Shown: positions 31,201-39,457, counted from the stretch's first letter. The stretch: 64,000 nt of DNA from Glaciecola sp. 33A (GCF_002836745.1 NZ_PJAR01000039.1:86705-150704); one strand, 5' to 3'. Numbers and translations: made by a program. The notes: a model not told the origin generated them from the sequence alone.

Positions 31201-32854
31201 CACGCAAACTGGTATGGAAATCTCTTAAGCGGCCAGTTTGATGCAACTGTTTGGCCGCTCGGGCCGCAGCATCGGGGTCGTTGAACAACTGATAGAACGT
31301 TCCTTTTTTGAGTTCTTTTTCATTTAAACCCAAGCGCTCAGTCATTGCCGTATTCGCATGCACTATTTTGTCATCTGCATCAACCGTGGCCACGGCTATT
31401 GGAGCAATGTCGAGCAAATTAGAAAAATGCGCTCTCTCTGATTCAAGCTGTCGCTGTGTTTCGGTTAATAATGTTAGGTCTTGAAACATACCGGCAAAAC
31501 CAGCGCGTTCATTTCTATCATCGCCAAAGGCTTGTAATGTGACTCGCAAGTGTAGCGTTGTATTTGTATCATTATTGTTATGAAAGCCTTGAGGCGCATC
31601 TGCTGCCAAATTCCCTTGTTCGGGATTTTTACCTACTTTACTAGTAAATTCACGGTTCAATGCTCGACCGATACCGACAGGCGTATCATCTGGATTATGC
31701 AGAATATTGATGTCTTCAGGTACTAGGTTAAGTAAATCAAAACGTTTATTTTTAACATCTGCTAAACGCACACCGAACATACGTTCAAATGGATTATTAA
31801 CCGCTATAATGCGACCTTCTTCATCAAGAATATAGAGAGGATGCAGCGACACATTCAACATAGCTTTTACTTTTTGCTCGCTTGAATATTCTTTCCTCTG
31901 ATTTTGGCGAATTTCTGTTTCATCAATCACCAGCAATTTAAACGCTGTCGACTTGCCTTTATTATTTTTAGCTGTGCTAATGGCGACAATGCGCACTGGA
32001 ACTTTGAATTCAATCGACTGTAACACGCTCTTAAAATCAATCTCATGCTGCTCTTTAGCGAGCTCAAAAGACTGTTTCCAAAACGTGATGTTGTTTGGGC
32101 AAACTAGCTGATGAAGTTTGTCAAAGTCGCCTGAAACGTCTTCGCTGTAGCCCAAAATAGTAGATAATATCTGATTTACTTGAAAGGTTTTAGACTCAAA
32201 ATCAATAAACATTTGACCTAGATATAAATGTTCCGTGAGTTCATTAAGTTCATCTAGATTACGCTTTGTCTGTTTAATTTCTTTTTCGTAACTATTCACA
32301 TCGTCAAGGGTTACAATAAACGCAACGCCATCGTACATTGAGCTGTTCTTTGTAATAGTTAATCGCAGTTGCATGTTGCTTGAAGGCGCTGTTACCAGCA
32401 TTTTTACACTTTTACCACTATCCATTGCTTTGTTAATTGCGGTTTTTGATTCTTCTTTAAAAAAATCAACAAGGGGCTGATTCAATACTCGACTCTTCTC
32501 ACGTCCAAGTAATTTTGCAGCCGGGCTACTCAACTCAACAACATTGCCTCGCAATCCAACAAGCATTAACCCATTGTTCATTTTATTAATGATTTGGTCT
32601 TTGTGAGCAACCACTTCATCGTGTATTTCAATGGCTTTGTCTTTAGATTTCATACTAAAAAAAGCATAAATGATCAAACCAAGCAGCAAAACAATCAGCG
32701 TGACACCGGTATAAGCGACTAAACTCAGTGTTGAACCGTCTTGGCGCGCTAATTTATCACCCAATGCGAAACAGGCAGGGCTGATAAGAAACAAAGCTAA
32801 GAAAGCAAAGTGCTTGGTTGAAGAAAAAATTGAAAAAAGCCAGTGTCGTCGCAT
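28265..32854 (-). CDS. membrane-anchored multi-PAS coiled-coil protein with degenerate HPt-like C-terminus
   Basis: About 1,529 residues from the ATG at 32854 (TTGGA about ten bases upstream; a TTG at 32869 adds five). Seen in order: a hydrophobic leader, one membrane segment (VAYTGVTLIVLLLGLIIYAFF, near 45-65), about five PAS-like modules to residue 720 (for example INPAACEFFGVENEDD and LLDIAPIAVATVDADDKIVHA), roughly 680 residues of Gln/Glu-rich coiled coil, and a last 100 residues with the HPt helix pattern. At the phospho-His site there is Arg (ARKLVQTGKKVNADAL). No kinase, GGDEF or methyl-accepting domain is present. I infer a sensor or scaffold that signals by protein contact, not by phosphotransfer. 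It stands alone, before the sortase-system genes. Confidence 0.8.
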   Translation of the reverse strand: MRRHWLFSIFSSTKHFAFLALFLISPACFALGDKLARQDGSTLSLVAYTGVTLIVLLLGLIIYAFFSMKSKDKAIEIHDEVVAHKDQIINKMNNGLMLVGLRGNVVELSSPAAKLLGREKSRVLNQPLVDFFKEESKTAINKAMDSGKSVKMLVTAPSSNMQLRLTITKNSSMYDGVAFIVTLDDVNSYEKEIKQTKRNLDELNELTEHLYLGQMFIDFESKTFQVNQILSTILGYSEDVSGDFDKLHQLVCPNNITFWKQSFELAKEQHEIDFKSVLQSIEFKVPVRIVAISTAKNNKGKSTAFKLLVIDETEIRQNQRKEYSSEQKVKAMLNVSLHPLYILDEEGRIIAVNNPFERMFGVRLADVKNKRFDLLNLVPEDINILHNPDDTPVGIGRALNREFTSKVGKNPEQGNLAADAPQGFHNNNDTNTTLHLRVTLQAFGDDRNERAGFAGMFQDLTLLTETQRQLESERAHFSNLLDIAPIAVATVDADDKIVHANTAMTERLGLNEKELKKGTFYQLFNDPDAAARAAKQLHQTGRLRDFHTSLRGKNEVMHPSELHIDLFDKEKEQYVCWISDRSGEQFQEDKFHGLLEHSSMPMAILDEKGFSSINPAACEFFGVENEDDLWGFAPYSSELNKDEGEAYELERIVNKVKYDGRAKSINWEHKVGSKSRPCHATYIPIYKGKEFDSILCMWTDLTEIIQVDQARLEAITAHKEAEREVAEKQLLLRSSHEQLTTKLKDLRDTETKLQLAQDEISEAKIEYITLKEQHQSVTDNLQKVQNQYSQSREMLSEARDVNNTLTEQLALSTEKVNNLQSQRNEISNQLQLSEENFQEAQQQLEASEENSKQLQLQQQQQQEKMQAYVTQIDSLKESITDKDAEISKVGSQITGLQEQLHTSDSNSEKLKKALINQRKAGEEAEKQRREIEQTYKLAQSELTNKVRHVEHLQNEMQKFEEMSNQEKGDMAAQQSKLMQELEEKQNVLQETQRALDEAKQTAEQEKIEKQKQQQEMKRVEAELAEAEQYAERKLQEMKEAEELRLAEQQKLYEELKEKQQKLLETEQILSDAKQQTEAEKAEKLRQQELFDKLQTELQEIEQHSAAQQAKIEQSGKEWEQHQAQLKQEVEAKRQQLQDSQTKLDEIQQQAEAEKLARIEKEQKLEQLAIELSDVESRASKQREMLEGSEEQWTAHHKQIEEQKKQLQQALSDAQTQNKSLQEKLQGNLTELQQAESQVTETQSAENKLQDELNSAKAQQEELEAHIKQQEQQELALKKQVEEQQATLLGREQSIQAMEDKQEQLLAQLEAVQQEYSQSKQSLSEQQSNQSGLAQQLASLENELQSSKAQLDDKEQALQQAKKQLQSNEDTLAEQEDALLAAHKEELHQAQEQMKTKQQESAEPAPESAIGKMQMPENPSMWFDLLPYLQQQGQVDSLSTALNELINELETVITSTDNAVMQDDNSEILRGARKLVQTGKKVNADALVDVVSRLEVDCGSGMLDNISIAWPNTKRAFSNTLRVIYENLHG

Positions 32855-32977
32855 TTTGAAAGTATCCAAAAAAAATAGTTTATGTCCTAGGAGACAACCT
32901 ACATCGTGAGCGTCAACTTAAAAATAGTCGATCCGCATCTAGTGTATATTTACAAATAACTAATACGCCGGATCTGT

Positions 32978-33029
32978 CGCAGAGAATGTCATCAACAAGC
33001 AAAGTGAGTAATTCACAATGCTCTCTGCG
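32978..33029 (-). repeat. inverted repeat downstream of pdsS
   Basis: A perfect 8-bp pair CGCAGAGA ... TCTCTGCG spaced by 36 bp, between the PAS protein gene and pdsS. There is no T run. It may form the 3' end of the pdsS transcript; the function is not clear. Confidence 0.35.
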
Positions 33030-33074
33030 CCATCGCCATGGTAGTCGTCTCAATATAACTCTATATCGGCAGAC

Positions 33075-35234
33075 TTAGCGGAATTTAAAACTTATTGTGA
33101 CTACCACACCGGATTCGTCGATTTGATTATCAATATTGATCTCAGCGTGATGAAAAAGTGCAATCATTTTAGCAATATATAAACCTAAACCTAAATGTGG
33201 CTGTTCGGCGTTTTGCTCTTTTCTAACAGAAATCATTGAGTCTAAAAGCGCTTTTTGCATATTTTCAGGCAATAATGGCCCCTGATTATTAATCTGAATT
33301 CGAAACGCATTTTTGTCTCCTTTTAACGCAATTTTAATCACTGAATCAATGGGACTAAATTCAATCGCGTTTGCAACGATCTTATCAAGCATTTGAGCGA
33401 AGAGCTCAGGGGCACCTGATATGCTTACTTTTTGTAACTCTGACTCAAGCACAAACTGCCTTGCGGGATAGGCTAGTCGGTAACCTTGTGAGCAGCCACT
33501 CAGCACCTCGTCCACATGAAAAATTTCAACATCACTGCGTTGAATAGCTTGTTCTAGACGTGTGGCCTCACTCATGTTGATGAGTATTTTACTTAACCTC
33601 GTAATACCTTCTTTCGCCCTATCTATGTAGGCTTTATTGTCAGGTGAATGCTGCTCTAGCGACAAATTATCTAATGATGAGTTCACAATTGCCACAGGCG
33701 TTCTGAGTTCATGCGACAAACGCGACGCCATATTCTCCAAATAGCTATTATATTGGTTTAGTTTAGACAACACATTGTTGAAGGTACGACTCAAGTCACC
33801 GATTTCATCATTTGTAGAAGATGTTTTAATTTCACCTACAATTTTGCCTGAACTATCAATAGCACCTTCGGCTTCATTTCGGAGTTTGCGTATTCGCCAT
33901 GAAATACGTGACGCTAATAAAAATAAGGAAAGTGTACCTAAAACAATAACTGCCAAAATAAAATGAAATTGATTTTCTAGGGCCTGATTACGCAATGCTC
34001 TTATACCGTTTGTTGTTTGCTCCACAACCACGGCTCCCATTACCTGTTCATCAATGAATATGGGATGTGCCGCCGACAAAATGACCGCTTTTTTATCGGC
34101 ACTCAAACGCCACAAACTGCTTGGAATGCCGCCTAAAGCCTCCTCAACATCCTGACCTTGCAATGCATACGCATTTTCAAGATCATCAACAAAATCAGCA
34201 GGAGGTTTGGTCAAAATTTTATAATAGACAGGCAACAACCATTGGTTTTCAAGATACTGCCACCAGCTCTGCTTTTCTGCTTGATTGTCCGGCTGCACTT
34301 GCAAGCCACTGGCGCTTTGTATCTCGCCTGACTTAGCTAACACTCGCCTGTGTTTATCAATTACCCAGACTCTTGCATTGGCGTACTTCAAGCCCTTTAA
34401 TATATTCTCAATGTCAGGTGACGGTATTAGCACTGTACCCAATGAGTCCTGTTTTGTGGGGTCAGCGGTCCCCAGCGTATATTTTGCAAAACCAATTTTT
34501 GGATCATCAACATCGGTAATAGCAAAAGCGATTTTACTCGACATCATCCCCACAGGAAGACGTAACTCTATGGTGTAACCAGTTTTTGTTTGTTGCCAGT
34601 AGCCCTGAATTTTAGTCTCTAGACGATCCGGCTGAATGCCTTGAGTGTCAGACTTAAGCAAATATGCGTTAACCCATCCTGACTGCATGGGCGCGATAAC
34701 ATAACGCTGAAAGTCGCCTTTAATGTCGATCATCGCTACCTGTAAATAATCGTTACGGTCAATTCGCAAACTATTGCGCGCTCTAAAGACCAGATTGTCA
34801 TCTAGTACTTCAAATAGTGCGTACAGAAATTTGTCATAACGCCCAATCATGTGCCTAAAAGACAAGCTTTGCGGTCGATACGTTTGCTGCATTTGAATTA
34901 GGTTTTGTTCAGCATAGTTGAGCTTAAAAGTGTTATATTCATCCCAATCCGATGCATCACCGTCAAGCTGAATAGGATAGTCAATGCTATGTGCATACAA
35001 ATCCGTACCTGGCCTTACATCACTCATAAAAGAGGATTGCACATCAAATAATTTCGGGCGCTCATGCAATGCAGTCGCGACTGCACGAGCAGTTCCTAGC
35101 ATAGTTTGCTCTTGACCAATACGTAAGTATGTTTCTAATTCCCAAACATATTGGTACCCCAAATAAGGAATTGCGAATAAAAATGACGAGAAAAAGAGCA
35201 GCTGAACGCGTAAGCCAATGCGCCATTTATTCAT
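33075..35234 (-). CDS. pdsS: sensor histidine kinase of the proteobacterial dedicated sortase system
   Basis: 719 residues. Seen: an N-terminal membrane segment (about 10-30), a large periplasmic region with IQLDGDASDWDEYNT (a carbohydrate-binding-like fold is usual in this kinase family), a second membrane segment near 420-440 (LAVIVLGTLSLFLLA), HAMP, the phospho-acceptor His508 in RLSHELRTPVA, and the ATP-binding domain with NAIEFSPIDS and HLGLGLYIAKM. The start overlaps the pdsR stop by 4 bp. The adjoining regulator, OmpA-like protein and sortase remnants make the assignment strong. It likely reads an envelope signal and phosphorylates PdsR. Confidence 0.88.
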   Translation of the reverse strand: MNKWRIGLRVQLLFFSSFLFAIPYLGYQYVWELETYLRIGQEQTMLGTARAVATALHERPKLFDVQSSFMSDVRPGTDLYAHSIDYPIQLDGDASDWDEYNTFKLNYAEQNLIQMQQTYRPQSLSFRHMIGRYDKFLYALFEVLDDNLVFRARNSLRIDRNDYLQVAMIDIKGDFQRYVIAPMQSGWVNAYLLKSDTQGIQPDRLETKIQGYWQQTKTGYTIELRLPVGMMSSKIAFAITDVDDPKIGFAKYTLGTADPTKQDSLGTVLIPSPDIENILKGLKYANARVWVIDKHRRVLAKSGEIQSASGLQVQPDNQAEKQSWWQYLENQWLLPVYYKILTKPPADFVDDLENAYALQGQDVEEALGGIPSSLWRLSADKKAVILSAAHPIFIDEQVMGAVVVEQTTNGIRALRNQALENQFHFILAVIVLGTLSLFLLASRISWRIRKLRNEAEGAIDSSGKIVGEIKTSSTNDEIGDLSRTFNNVLSKLNQYNSYLENMASRLSHELRTPVAIVNSSLDNLSLEQHSPDNKAYIDRAKEGITRLSKILINMSEATRLEQAIQRSDVEIFHVDEVLSGCSQGYRLAYPARQFVLESELQKVSISGAPELFAQMLDKIVANAIEFSPIDSVIKIALKGDKNAFRIQINNQGPLLPENMQKALLDSMISVRKEQNAEQPHLGLGLYIAKMIALFHHAEINIDNQIDESGVVVTISFKFR

Positions 35235-35929
35235 GAATTGTCCGCTTTCCAGCGATATCCCATGCCATAAACTGTTTCTATGCGGTCAAAAGGAGGGTCA
35301 ACTTGCACAAATTTTTTTCTTACTCGTTTAATGTGTGACGTAATGGTGGTGTCGTCAACGACCATTTTCGACTCATCCATTAACTGTTGTCGACTTTTCA
35401 CATGCCCGGCGTATTTCACAATTGCATGTAACATCCAAAACTCAGTGACGGTCAGATCAATAATTTGCCCCTTCCATTTTACCGTCATGCGCTTCGCGTC
35501 CACGCTCAGATCCCCTGACTTAATCAGGTCTGATGGCACTAGCGGTTGATTTAATAATTCAGTACGCCTAAATAGAGCCGCAATGCGAGCCAACAAATGA
35601 GGCAAACTGATATCCTTTGTTAAGTAGTCATCGGCTCCCATTCGTAAACCGCAGATTGTGTCGTAGTCGTTATCGCGTGCCGTAAAAAAGATAATAGGTA
35701 AGGTTTTCGACAGACTACGTAAGGTTTGGCATACTGCAAAACCACCATCAATTTCATCTTCCAAACCTATGTCAACAATCGCTAAGTCAGGTAGTTGTTG
35801 TGCAAAGGCAGTTTCTGCTTGTCGTCTATTTGAATAGGCTTTTACTGCATAGCCCTGCTTGGTTAGAGCAGACACATAGTTGTCTCTAAGCGCTTGGTCA
35901 TCTTCAACTAAAGCAATTTGCTTCGACAT
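35231..35929 (-). CDS. pdsR: OmpR-type response regulator of the dedicated sortase system
   Basis: 232 residues from the ATG at 35929, which has GAGAGGTG upstream; a longer reading to 36022 adds 31 unlikely residues. Seen: receiver domain with LVEDDQALRDN, phospho-acceptor Asp53 in LAIVDIGLEDE, the conserved lysine in DYLTKDISLPHL, and a winged-helix DNA-binding domain (VTEFWMLHAIVKYAGHVKSRQQLM, then TSHIKRVRKKF). It is co-translated with pdsS and divergent from pdsO. Confidence 0.88.
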   Translation of the reverse strand: MSKQIALVEDDQALRDNYVSALTKQGYAVKAYSNRRQAETAFAQQLPDLAIVDIGLEDEIDGGFAVCQTLRSLSKTLPIIFFTARDNDYDTICGLRMGADDYLTKDISLPHLLARIAALFRRTELLNQPLVPSDLIKSGDLSVDAKRMTVKWKGQIIDLTVTEFWMLHAIVKYAGHVKSRQQLMDESKMVVDDTTITSHIKRVRKKFVQVDPPFDRIETVYGMGYRWKADNS

Positions 35930-36002
35930 AACACACCTCTCATATAAACAGTTGGGCTTAACTATATAGAAAATCACGATGGGTGAAAGCCTTTGCATGC
36001 AA

Positions 36003-36063
36003 TTTCCATTTTTTCGCCACAATTGACCTCAACATTGCCATTTTTCCTCCCCAAAGTTGCCAT
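36003..36063. promoter_or_regulatory. three helically spaced TTGCCAT-like repeats upstream of pdsO
   Basis: TTTCCAT at 36003, TTGCCAT at 36035 and TTGCCAT at 36057, start spacings 32 and 22 bp (about three and two helical turns). The first two are both followed by TTTTT. OmpR-family regulators usually bind spaced direct repeats, so these are candidate PdsR sites in the pdsR-pdsO intergenic region. Confidence 0.35.
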
Positions 36064-36124
36064 GAAGTCTTTGTTTAATAGCATGGCATTTAAAAATAAA
36101 CTTTACACATCTTTGGAGAAAAAC

Positions 36125-36988
36125 ATGAAAACGATATTTAACAAAACAAACATAGACATAGACACCAGTCCTTTTATCAGTGCATCTCAAAACAAAGGCT
36201 CTTTTACTAAAAACACATTAAGTAAAATTACCTTAGCGGTCGCTTTTACTAGCTTAATGAGTGTTTCTGCATTTTCAGTTGCAGGCTCGCCCTCAAATAA
36301 ACAGGCGCCTGAACTAAAACCAAGTGCGGAAGTAATTCAAAATCAAGAGACTAAAAATAATGTCGTGGGTTTAAGCACTGGGATTGTATTTGGTGGGGTT
36401 GTTGCGGGTCCATTGGGTGCGGCGATAGCGGGCCTATTTGGCTTATTTATTGCTGATGATATTAATGATGAAAATCGCTTATCCATAACTAAAAAAGAGC
36501 TACAGAGCACTAATCTCCAACTTGTCGCATTGCAGCAGAATTATCAAGATTCTATTGCCTCAGCTAATCAACAGATCGTAGCTATGGACACTGCAATGAC
36601 TCAAGCCATTGCGCAAGTCCCCCCCACAATTGAAGCTAACATTCAATTTAAAACCGCCTCTTTTCTGGTTGAGGATCATTACAAATCACAACTTGATGGC
36701 CTAGCAAGTGAATTACGCAAAAACTCAAAATTAACAATTGAGCTCTCTGGCTTTGCTGATCAACGCGGTGAGTCTACCTATAATCAAGTGCTCTCACAGC
36801 AACGTGCTAAGGCAGTAAAAGACTACTTAATAAGTCAATTCGTAAACCAAAATCAAGTATTCACTCAATCATTTGGCGAGTCCGAACTAGTGAGTAAAAG
36901 CGATAGCTTTGAAGGTAACTTCTTTGACCGTCGAGTGCTCTTGAAAGTGCGCAACAAAAAAGCGGAAATGACAGCAGCAAATAACTAA
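36125..36988 (+). CDS. pdsO: OmpA-family protein of the dedicated sortase system (PdsO)
   Basis: 287 residues from the ATG at 36125 (GGAG eight bases upstream; the frame is open upstream to 35993 without a good ribosome site). Seen: a long polar N-terminus, a signal-like stretch ITLAVAFTSLMSVSAFSVAG, a glycine-rich hydrophobic hairpin (GIVFGGVVAGPLGAAIAGLFG), and a C-terminal OmpA-like peptidoglycan-binding domain (LSGFADQRGESTYNQVLSQQRA and KVRNKKAEM). PdsO proteins go with a class GN sortase and its VIT/VWA substrate. Here the gene is intact while those two partners are decayed. Confidence 0.85.
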   Translation: MKTIFNKTNIDIDTSPFISASQNKGSFTKNTLSKITLAVAFTSLMSVSAFSVAGSPSNKQAPELKPSAEVIQNQETKNNVVGLSTGIVFGGVVAGPLGAAIAGLFGLFIADDINDENRLSITKKELQSTNLQLVALQQNYQDSIASANQQIVAMDTAMTQAIAQVPPTIEANIQFKTASFLVEDHYKSQLDGLASELRKNSKLTIELSGFADQRGESTYNQVLSQQRAKAVKDYLISQFVNQNQVFTQSFGESELVSKSDSFEGNFFDRRVLLKVRNKKAEMTAANN

Positions 36989-37021
36989 ATACTGTTTTTA
37001 ATTATTAAAAGAAATACGCTC

Positions 37022-37240
37022 ATGGCATCACTCCATCGCTTCGTTATTGTTGTGTCTGCGATTACCGTTACTGGCATGCTTGCCAGAACGGCGGTGAGTC
37101 AAACATTTACCAATCGAAGTGATGAATGGGTGGACGGATTGTATGTGTTTCCTCTGCCTGGGAGTGCCGCCGTCGACCATTTAATGATACTCAGTTTACT
37201 AATCAACAAACTAAAAATACCGTTCACGACGAAAAGCTAA
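37022..37240 (+). pseudogene. truncated sortase-target protein, remnant of the VIT domain
   Basis: 72 codons in frame. VTGMLARTAVSQTF, then NRSDEWVDGLYVFPLPGSAA matches the start of the VIT (inter-alpha-trypsin inhibitor-like) domain of the 'marine proteobacterial sortase target' family, which normally has around 650-750 residues with a VWA domain and a C-terminal sorting signal. Here the reading leaves the family pattern after AAVDHLM and stops. No room for the rest exists before the sortase remnant, so most of the gene is deleted. The normal signal peptide also looks damaged. Confidence 0.75.
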
Positions 37241-37278
37241 TCTTAGTTTAGAGGAAGTAACGCGCATGGAAGAAGTAA

Positions 37279-37597
37279 CAAAAAACCCAGTATATACTGG
37301 CTGGCGCCAGCGGCCGCAACTTAGCATTTGGTCCAGCGCACGTGCTGCAAACGGTATCTCCAGGGAGTCTCGGCAATGCAGCTATTGCGGGTCTTAGAGA
37401 CACACATTTTGATGTATTAAAACGTGCAGAAATAGGCCTACCGAGTAACTACCATAGATATTGTCGACCAACATAACCTTGATGTATTGAACCGCAATGA
37501 CAGCACAACACGCATTACCTTGGTCACCTGCTATCCGTTTGACAGTATCGAGCCTAATCCACCCCTACGGTATGTTGTTAAAGCTGAAAAAATATAG
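37279..37597 (+). pseudogene. class GN (marine proteobacterial) sortase remnant, frameshifted and N-terminally deleted
   Basis: Frame one reads AGASGRNLAFGPAHV and GNAAIAGLRDTHFDVLKRAEIG, then stops. Another frame, from about 37451, continues TIDIVDQHNLDVLNRND and TLVTCYPFDSIEPNPPLRYV to a TAG at 37595. Together these match the catalytic half of the sortase of the dedicated system. The catalytic His of the AGHRD motif is Leu (CTT), while the catalytic Cys (VTCYPF) and Arg (PLRY) are still encoded. The N-terminal third with the membrane anchor is missing. The gene cannot make an active sortase. Confidence 0.85.
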
Positions 37598-37628
37598 ACA
37601 ACCCAAGCACATTTGCCGTTTCCATGCT

Positions 37629-38378
37629 TTACGCCTTTTGTGCAGCCTTAATTGCTAACAACAAAGTCTGCGCTGGCTGATAACCAGGTATAACGGTTCC
37701 ATCAGGCATAATAATATTTGGTGTCCCGTTTACTCCAATTGCCTTTCCAAAGTTGTATTGATCAGCAACTTCATTTTCACATGATTTGCTAGCAACATTG
37801 CCACCTGCTTTCGCTTTAGTCATCGCTTCCTGCGGATTTTCAGAACACCAAATCGACACCGCATCACGATAAACTTGACTATTGATGCCTTGTCTTGGGA
37901 AAGCAAGATAACGAACCGTAATCCCTAAGTCATTGAGAATATCCATTTCATTGTGAAACTTACGACAGTAACCACAAGTTGCATCGGTAAATACACTAAT
38001 GATGTATTTTTCTTTTTCTGACTTAAATTCAATGGCAGAGTCTTTGAATTGTTCGATGCCTTGCAAACGGAACTTTTGCAAGGCTGCACCGGTTTCATCA
38101 ACAATTTCATCACCAACGCGATAAACTCGAGCGCTTAGAAAATATTCACCATTTTCGCTCCCGTAAAATATGCCAGTCGTTGTATTTATCTGTAATAAGC
38201 CAGGGACGTTTGAATCTTCTACAGAGATAATTTTAAAGTTCAGCTTTTGCTCAAACCTTTTAATCAAGTCAGCATGCTCTCCGTTAGTATTAGCTGCTGT
38301 CGAAAATACAAAAAAAGATAACATGACTGACACAACAACAACCGTAAATTTTGCTGTTAAACTATTGATAAAATACAT
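37629..38378 (-). CDS. dsbC: periplasmic disulfide isomerase DsbC
   Basis: 249 residues from the ATG at 38378 (GGGA about nine bases upstream; an in-frame ATG pair at 38414 is less likely). Seen: an N-terminal membrane-like signal, the dimerisation domain (GLLQINTTTGIFYGSENGEYF), and the thioredoxin domain with active-site CGYC at about residues 135-138 (TDATCGYCRKFHNEM) and the cis-Pro loop GVNGTPNIIMPDG. It rearranges wrong disulfides, including those of LptD, whose gene is 2.3 kb away. Downstream of xerD, as in E. coli. Confidence 0.93.
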   Translation of the reverse strand: MYFINSLTAKFTVVVVSVMLSFFVFSTAANTNGEHADLIKRFEQKLNFKIISVEDSNVPGLLQINTTTGIFYGSENGEYFLSARVYRVGDEIVDETGAALQKFRLQGIEQFKDSAIEFKSEKEKYIISVFTDATCGYCRKFHNEMDILNDLGITVRYLAFPRQGINSQVYRDAVSIWCSENPQEAMTKAKAGGNVASKSCENEVADQYNFGKAIGVNGTPNIIMPDGTVIPGYQPAQTLLLAIKAAQKA

Positions 38379-38512
38379 ATAAAAAATCCCAAAAAAAACG
38401 GTGTAACACATCATTATTAACGCGTTACTGAACTGAACATACGAAGACCGTTAATTTTCACAAAAACAGTCAACGCTGAGGCTAACAACACGGCGGCTAA
38501 AAATTCATAAAC

Positions 38513-39457
38513 TTACCCCCTAGGATGATGGTTTTTGACCAATGATTGCAGTCTTTCAGTAGCAACATGGGTATAAATTTGCGTCGTAGACAAGTCACTA
38601 TGCCCTAATAACATTTGTACCACGCGTAAATCGGCTCCGTGGTTTAGCAAGTGCGTAGCAAAAGCATGTCTCAATGTATGAGGTGACAAATGAGCCTGGA
38701 TCCCAGCCTGCTTTGCATGCAATTTTATACGATGCCAAAAGGTCTGTCGTGTCATTGTTGTGCCGCGCTTACTCGGAAATATAGTATTACTTGGTTTGCT
38801 TAATAATTGCGGTCGCCATTCTTTCAAATAAGCGCTCAAACAATCAATTGCCACTTCACCCAAGGGCACCAAACGTTCCTTATTACCTTTGCCCATGACT
38901 CTGATGACGCCCTGTAATAAACTCACTTCGTTCATTTGCAAATGGACTAATTCTGAGACTCGAATGCCCGTAGCATACAACACTTCTAGCATCGCTTTAT
39001 CTCTCGCATTTATAGCGTCATTGTCACTTGGAGCAGATAATAACTGGTCTACCTGTTCCTCAGTTAACGTGCTTGGCAGATAGCTTGGTAACTTAGGGTT
39101 ACTTAGCCCCTGAGTCGGATTATCAGCTCGCCATTTTTTTGTAATTGCATACTTGAAAAAAGACCTTGATGAACTCAAAAATCTTGATGTTGAGCGTTGT
39201 GATAATTTTTTTTCAAAACGCAACGTTAAGAATGCTTGAATATCCTCTTTTTGTACTGAGGCCAAATCGGATGTAACAGTAGAGTGACTTTGTAAAAAAA
39301 GTGAGAACTTAGTTAGGTCGCTTCTATAGGCTCCAGCCGTATTGTTACTCAGTCCTTTTTCAATCCACAACATACTGATAAAATCATTGATCGCAATCTC
39401 GTTTTCAGCGGATAAAATGGTTTTTTCTTGTTTGCCATTAGCCGTTTTTGGATTCAT
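38513..39457 (-). CDS. xerD: tyrosine recombinase XerD
   Basis: 314 residues. With XerC it resolves chromosome dimers at dif. Seen: the N-terminal SAM-like DNA-binding domain (LSNNTAGAYRSDLTKFSLFL); catalytic Arg in YATGIRVSELVHL; Lys in GKGNKERLVPLG; HxxR in LSPHTLRHAFATHLLNHGAD; and His/Tyr in LLGHSDLSTTQIYTHVA. The N-terminus is about 15 residues longer than in E. coli. It starts directly after djlA and is followed by dsbC. Confidence 0.94.
   Translation of the reverse strand: MNPKTANGKQEKTILSAENEIAINDFISMLWIEKGLSNNTAGAYRSDLTKFSLFLQSHSTVTSDLASVQKEDIQAFLTLRFEKKLSQRSTSRFLSSSRSFFKYAITKKWRADNPTQGLSNPKLPSYLPSTLTEEQVDQLLSAPSDNDAINARDKAMLEVLYATGIRVSELVHLQMNEVSLLQGVIRVMGKGNKERLVPLGEVAIDCLSAYLKEWRPQLLSKPSNTIFPSKRGTTMTRQTFWHRIKLHAKQAGIQAHLSPHTLRHAFATHLLNHGADLRVVQMLLGHSDLSTTQIYTHVATERLQSLVKNHHPRG

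Noticed and set aside
38889..39083. Small plus-strand ORF opposite xerD
   Set aside because: It mirrors the conserved recombinase core; no independent evidence.
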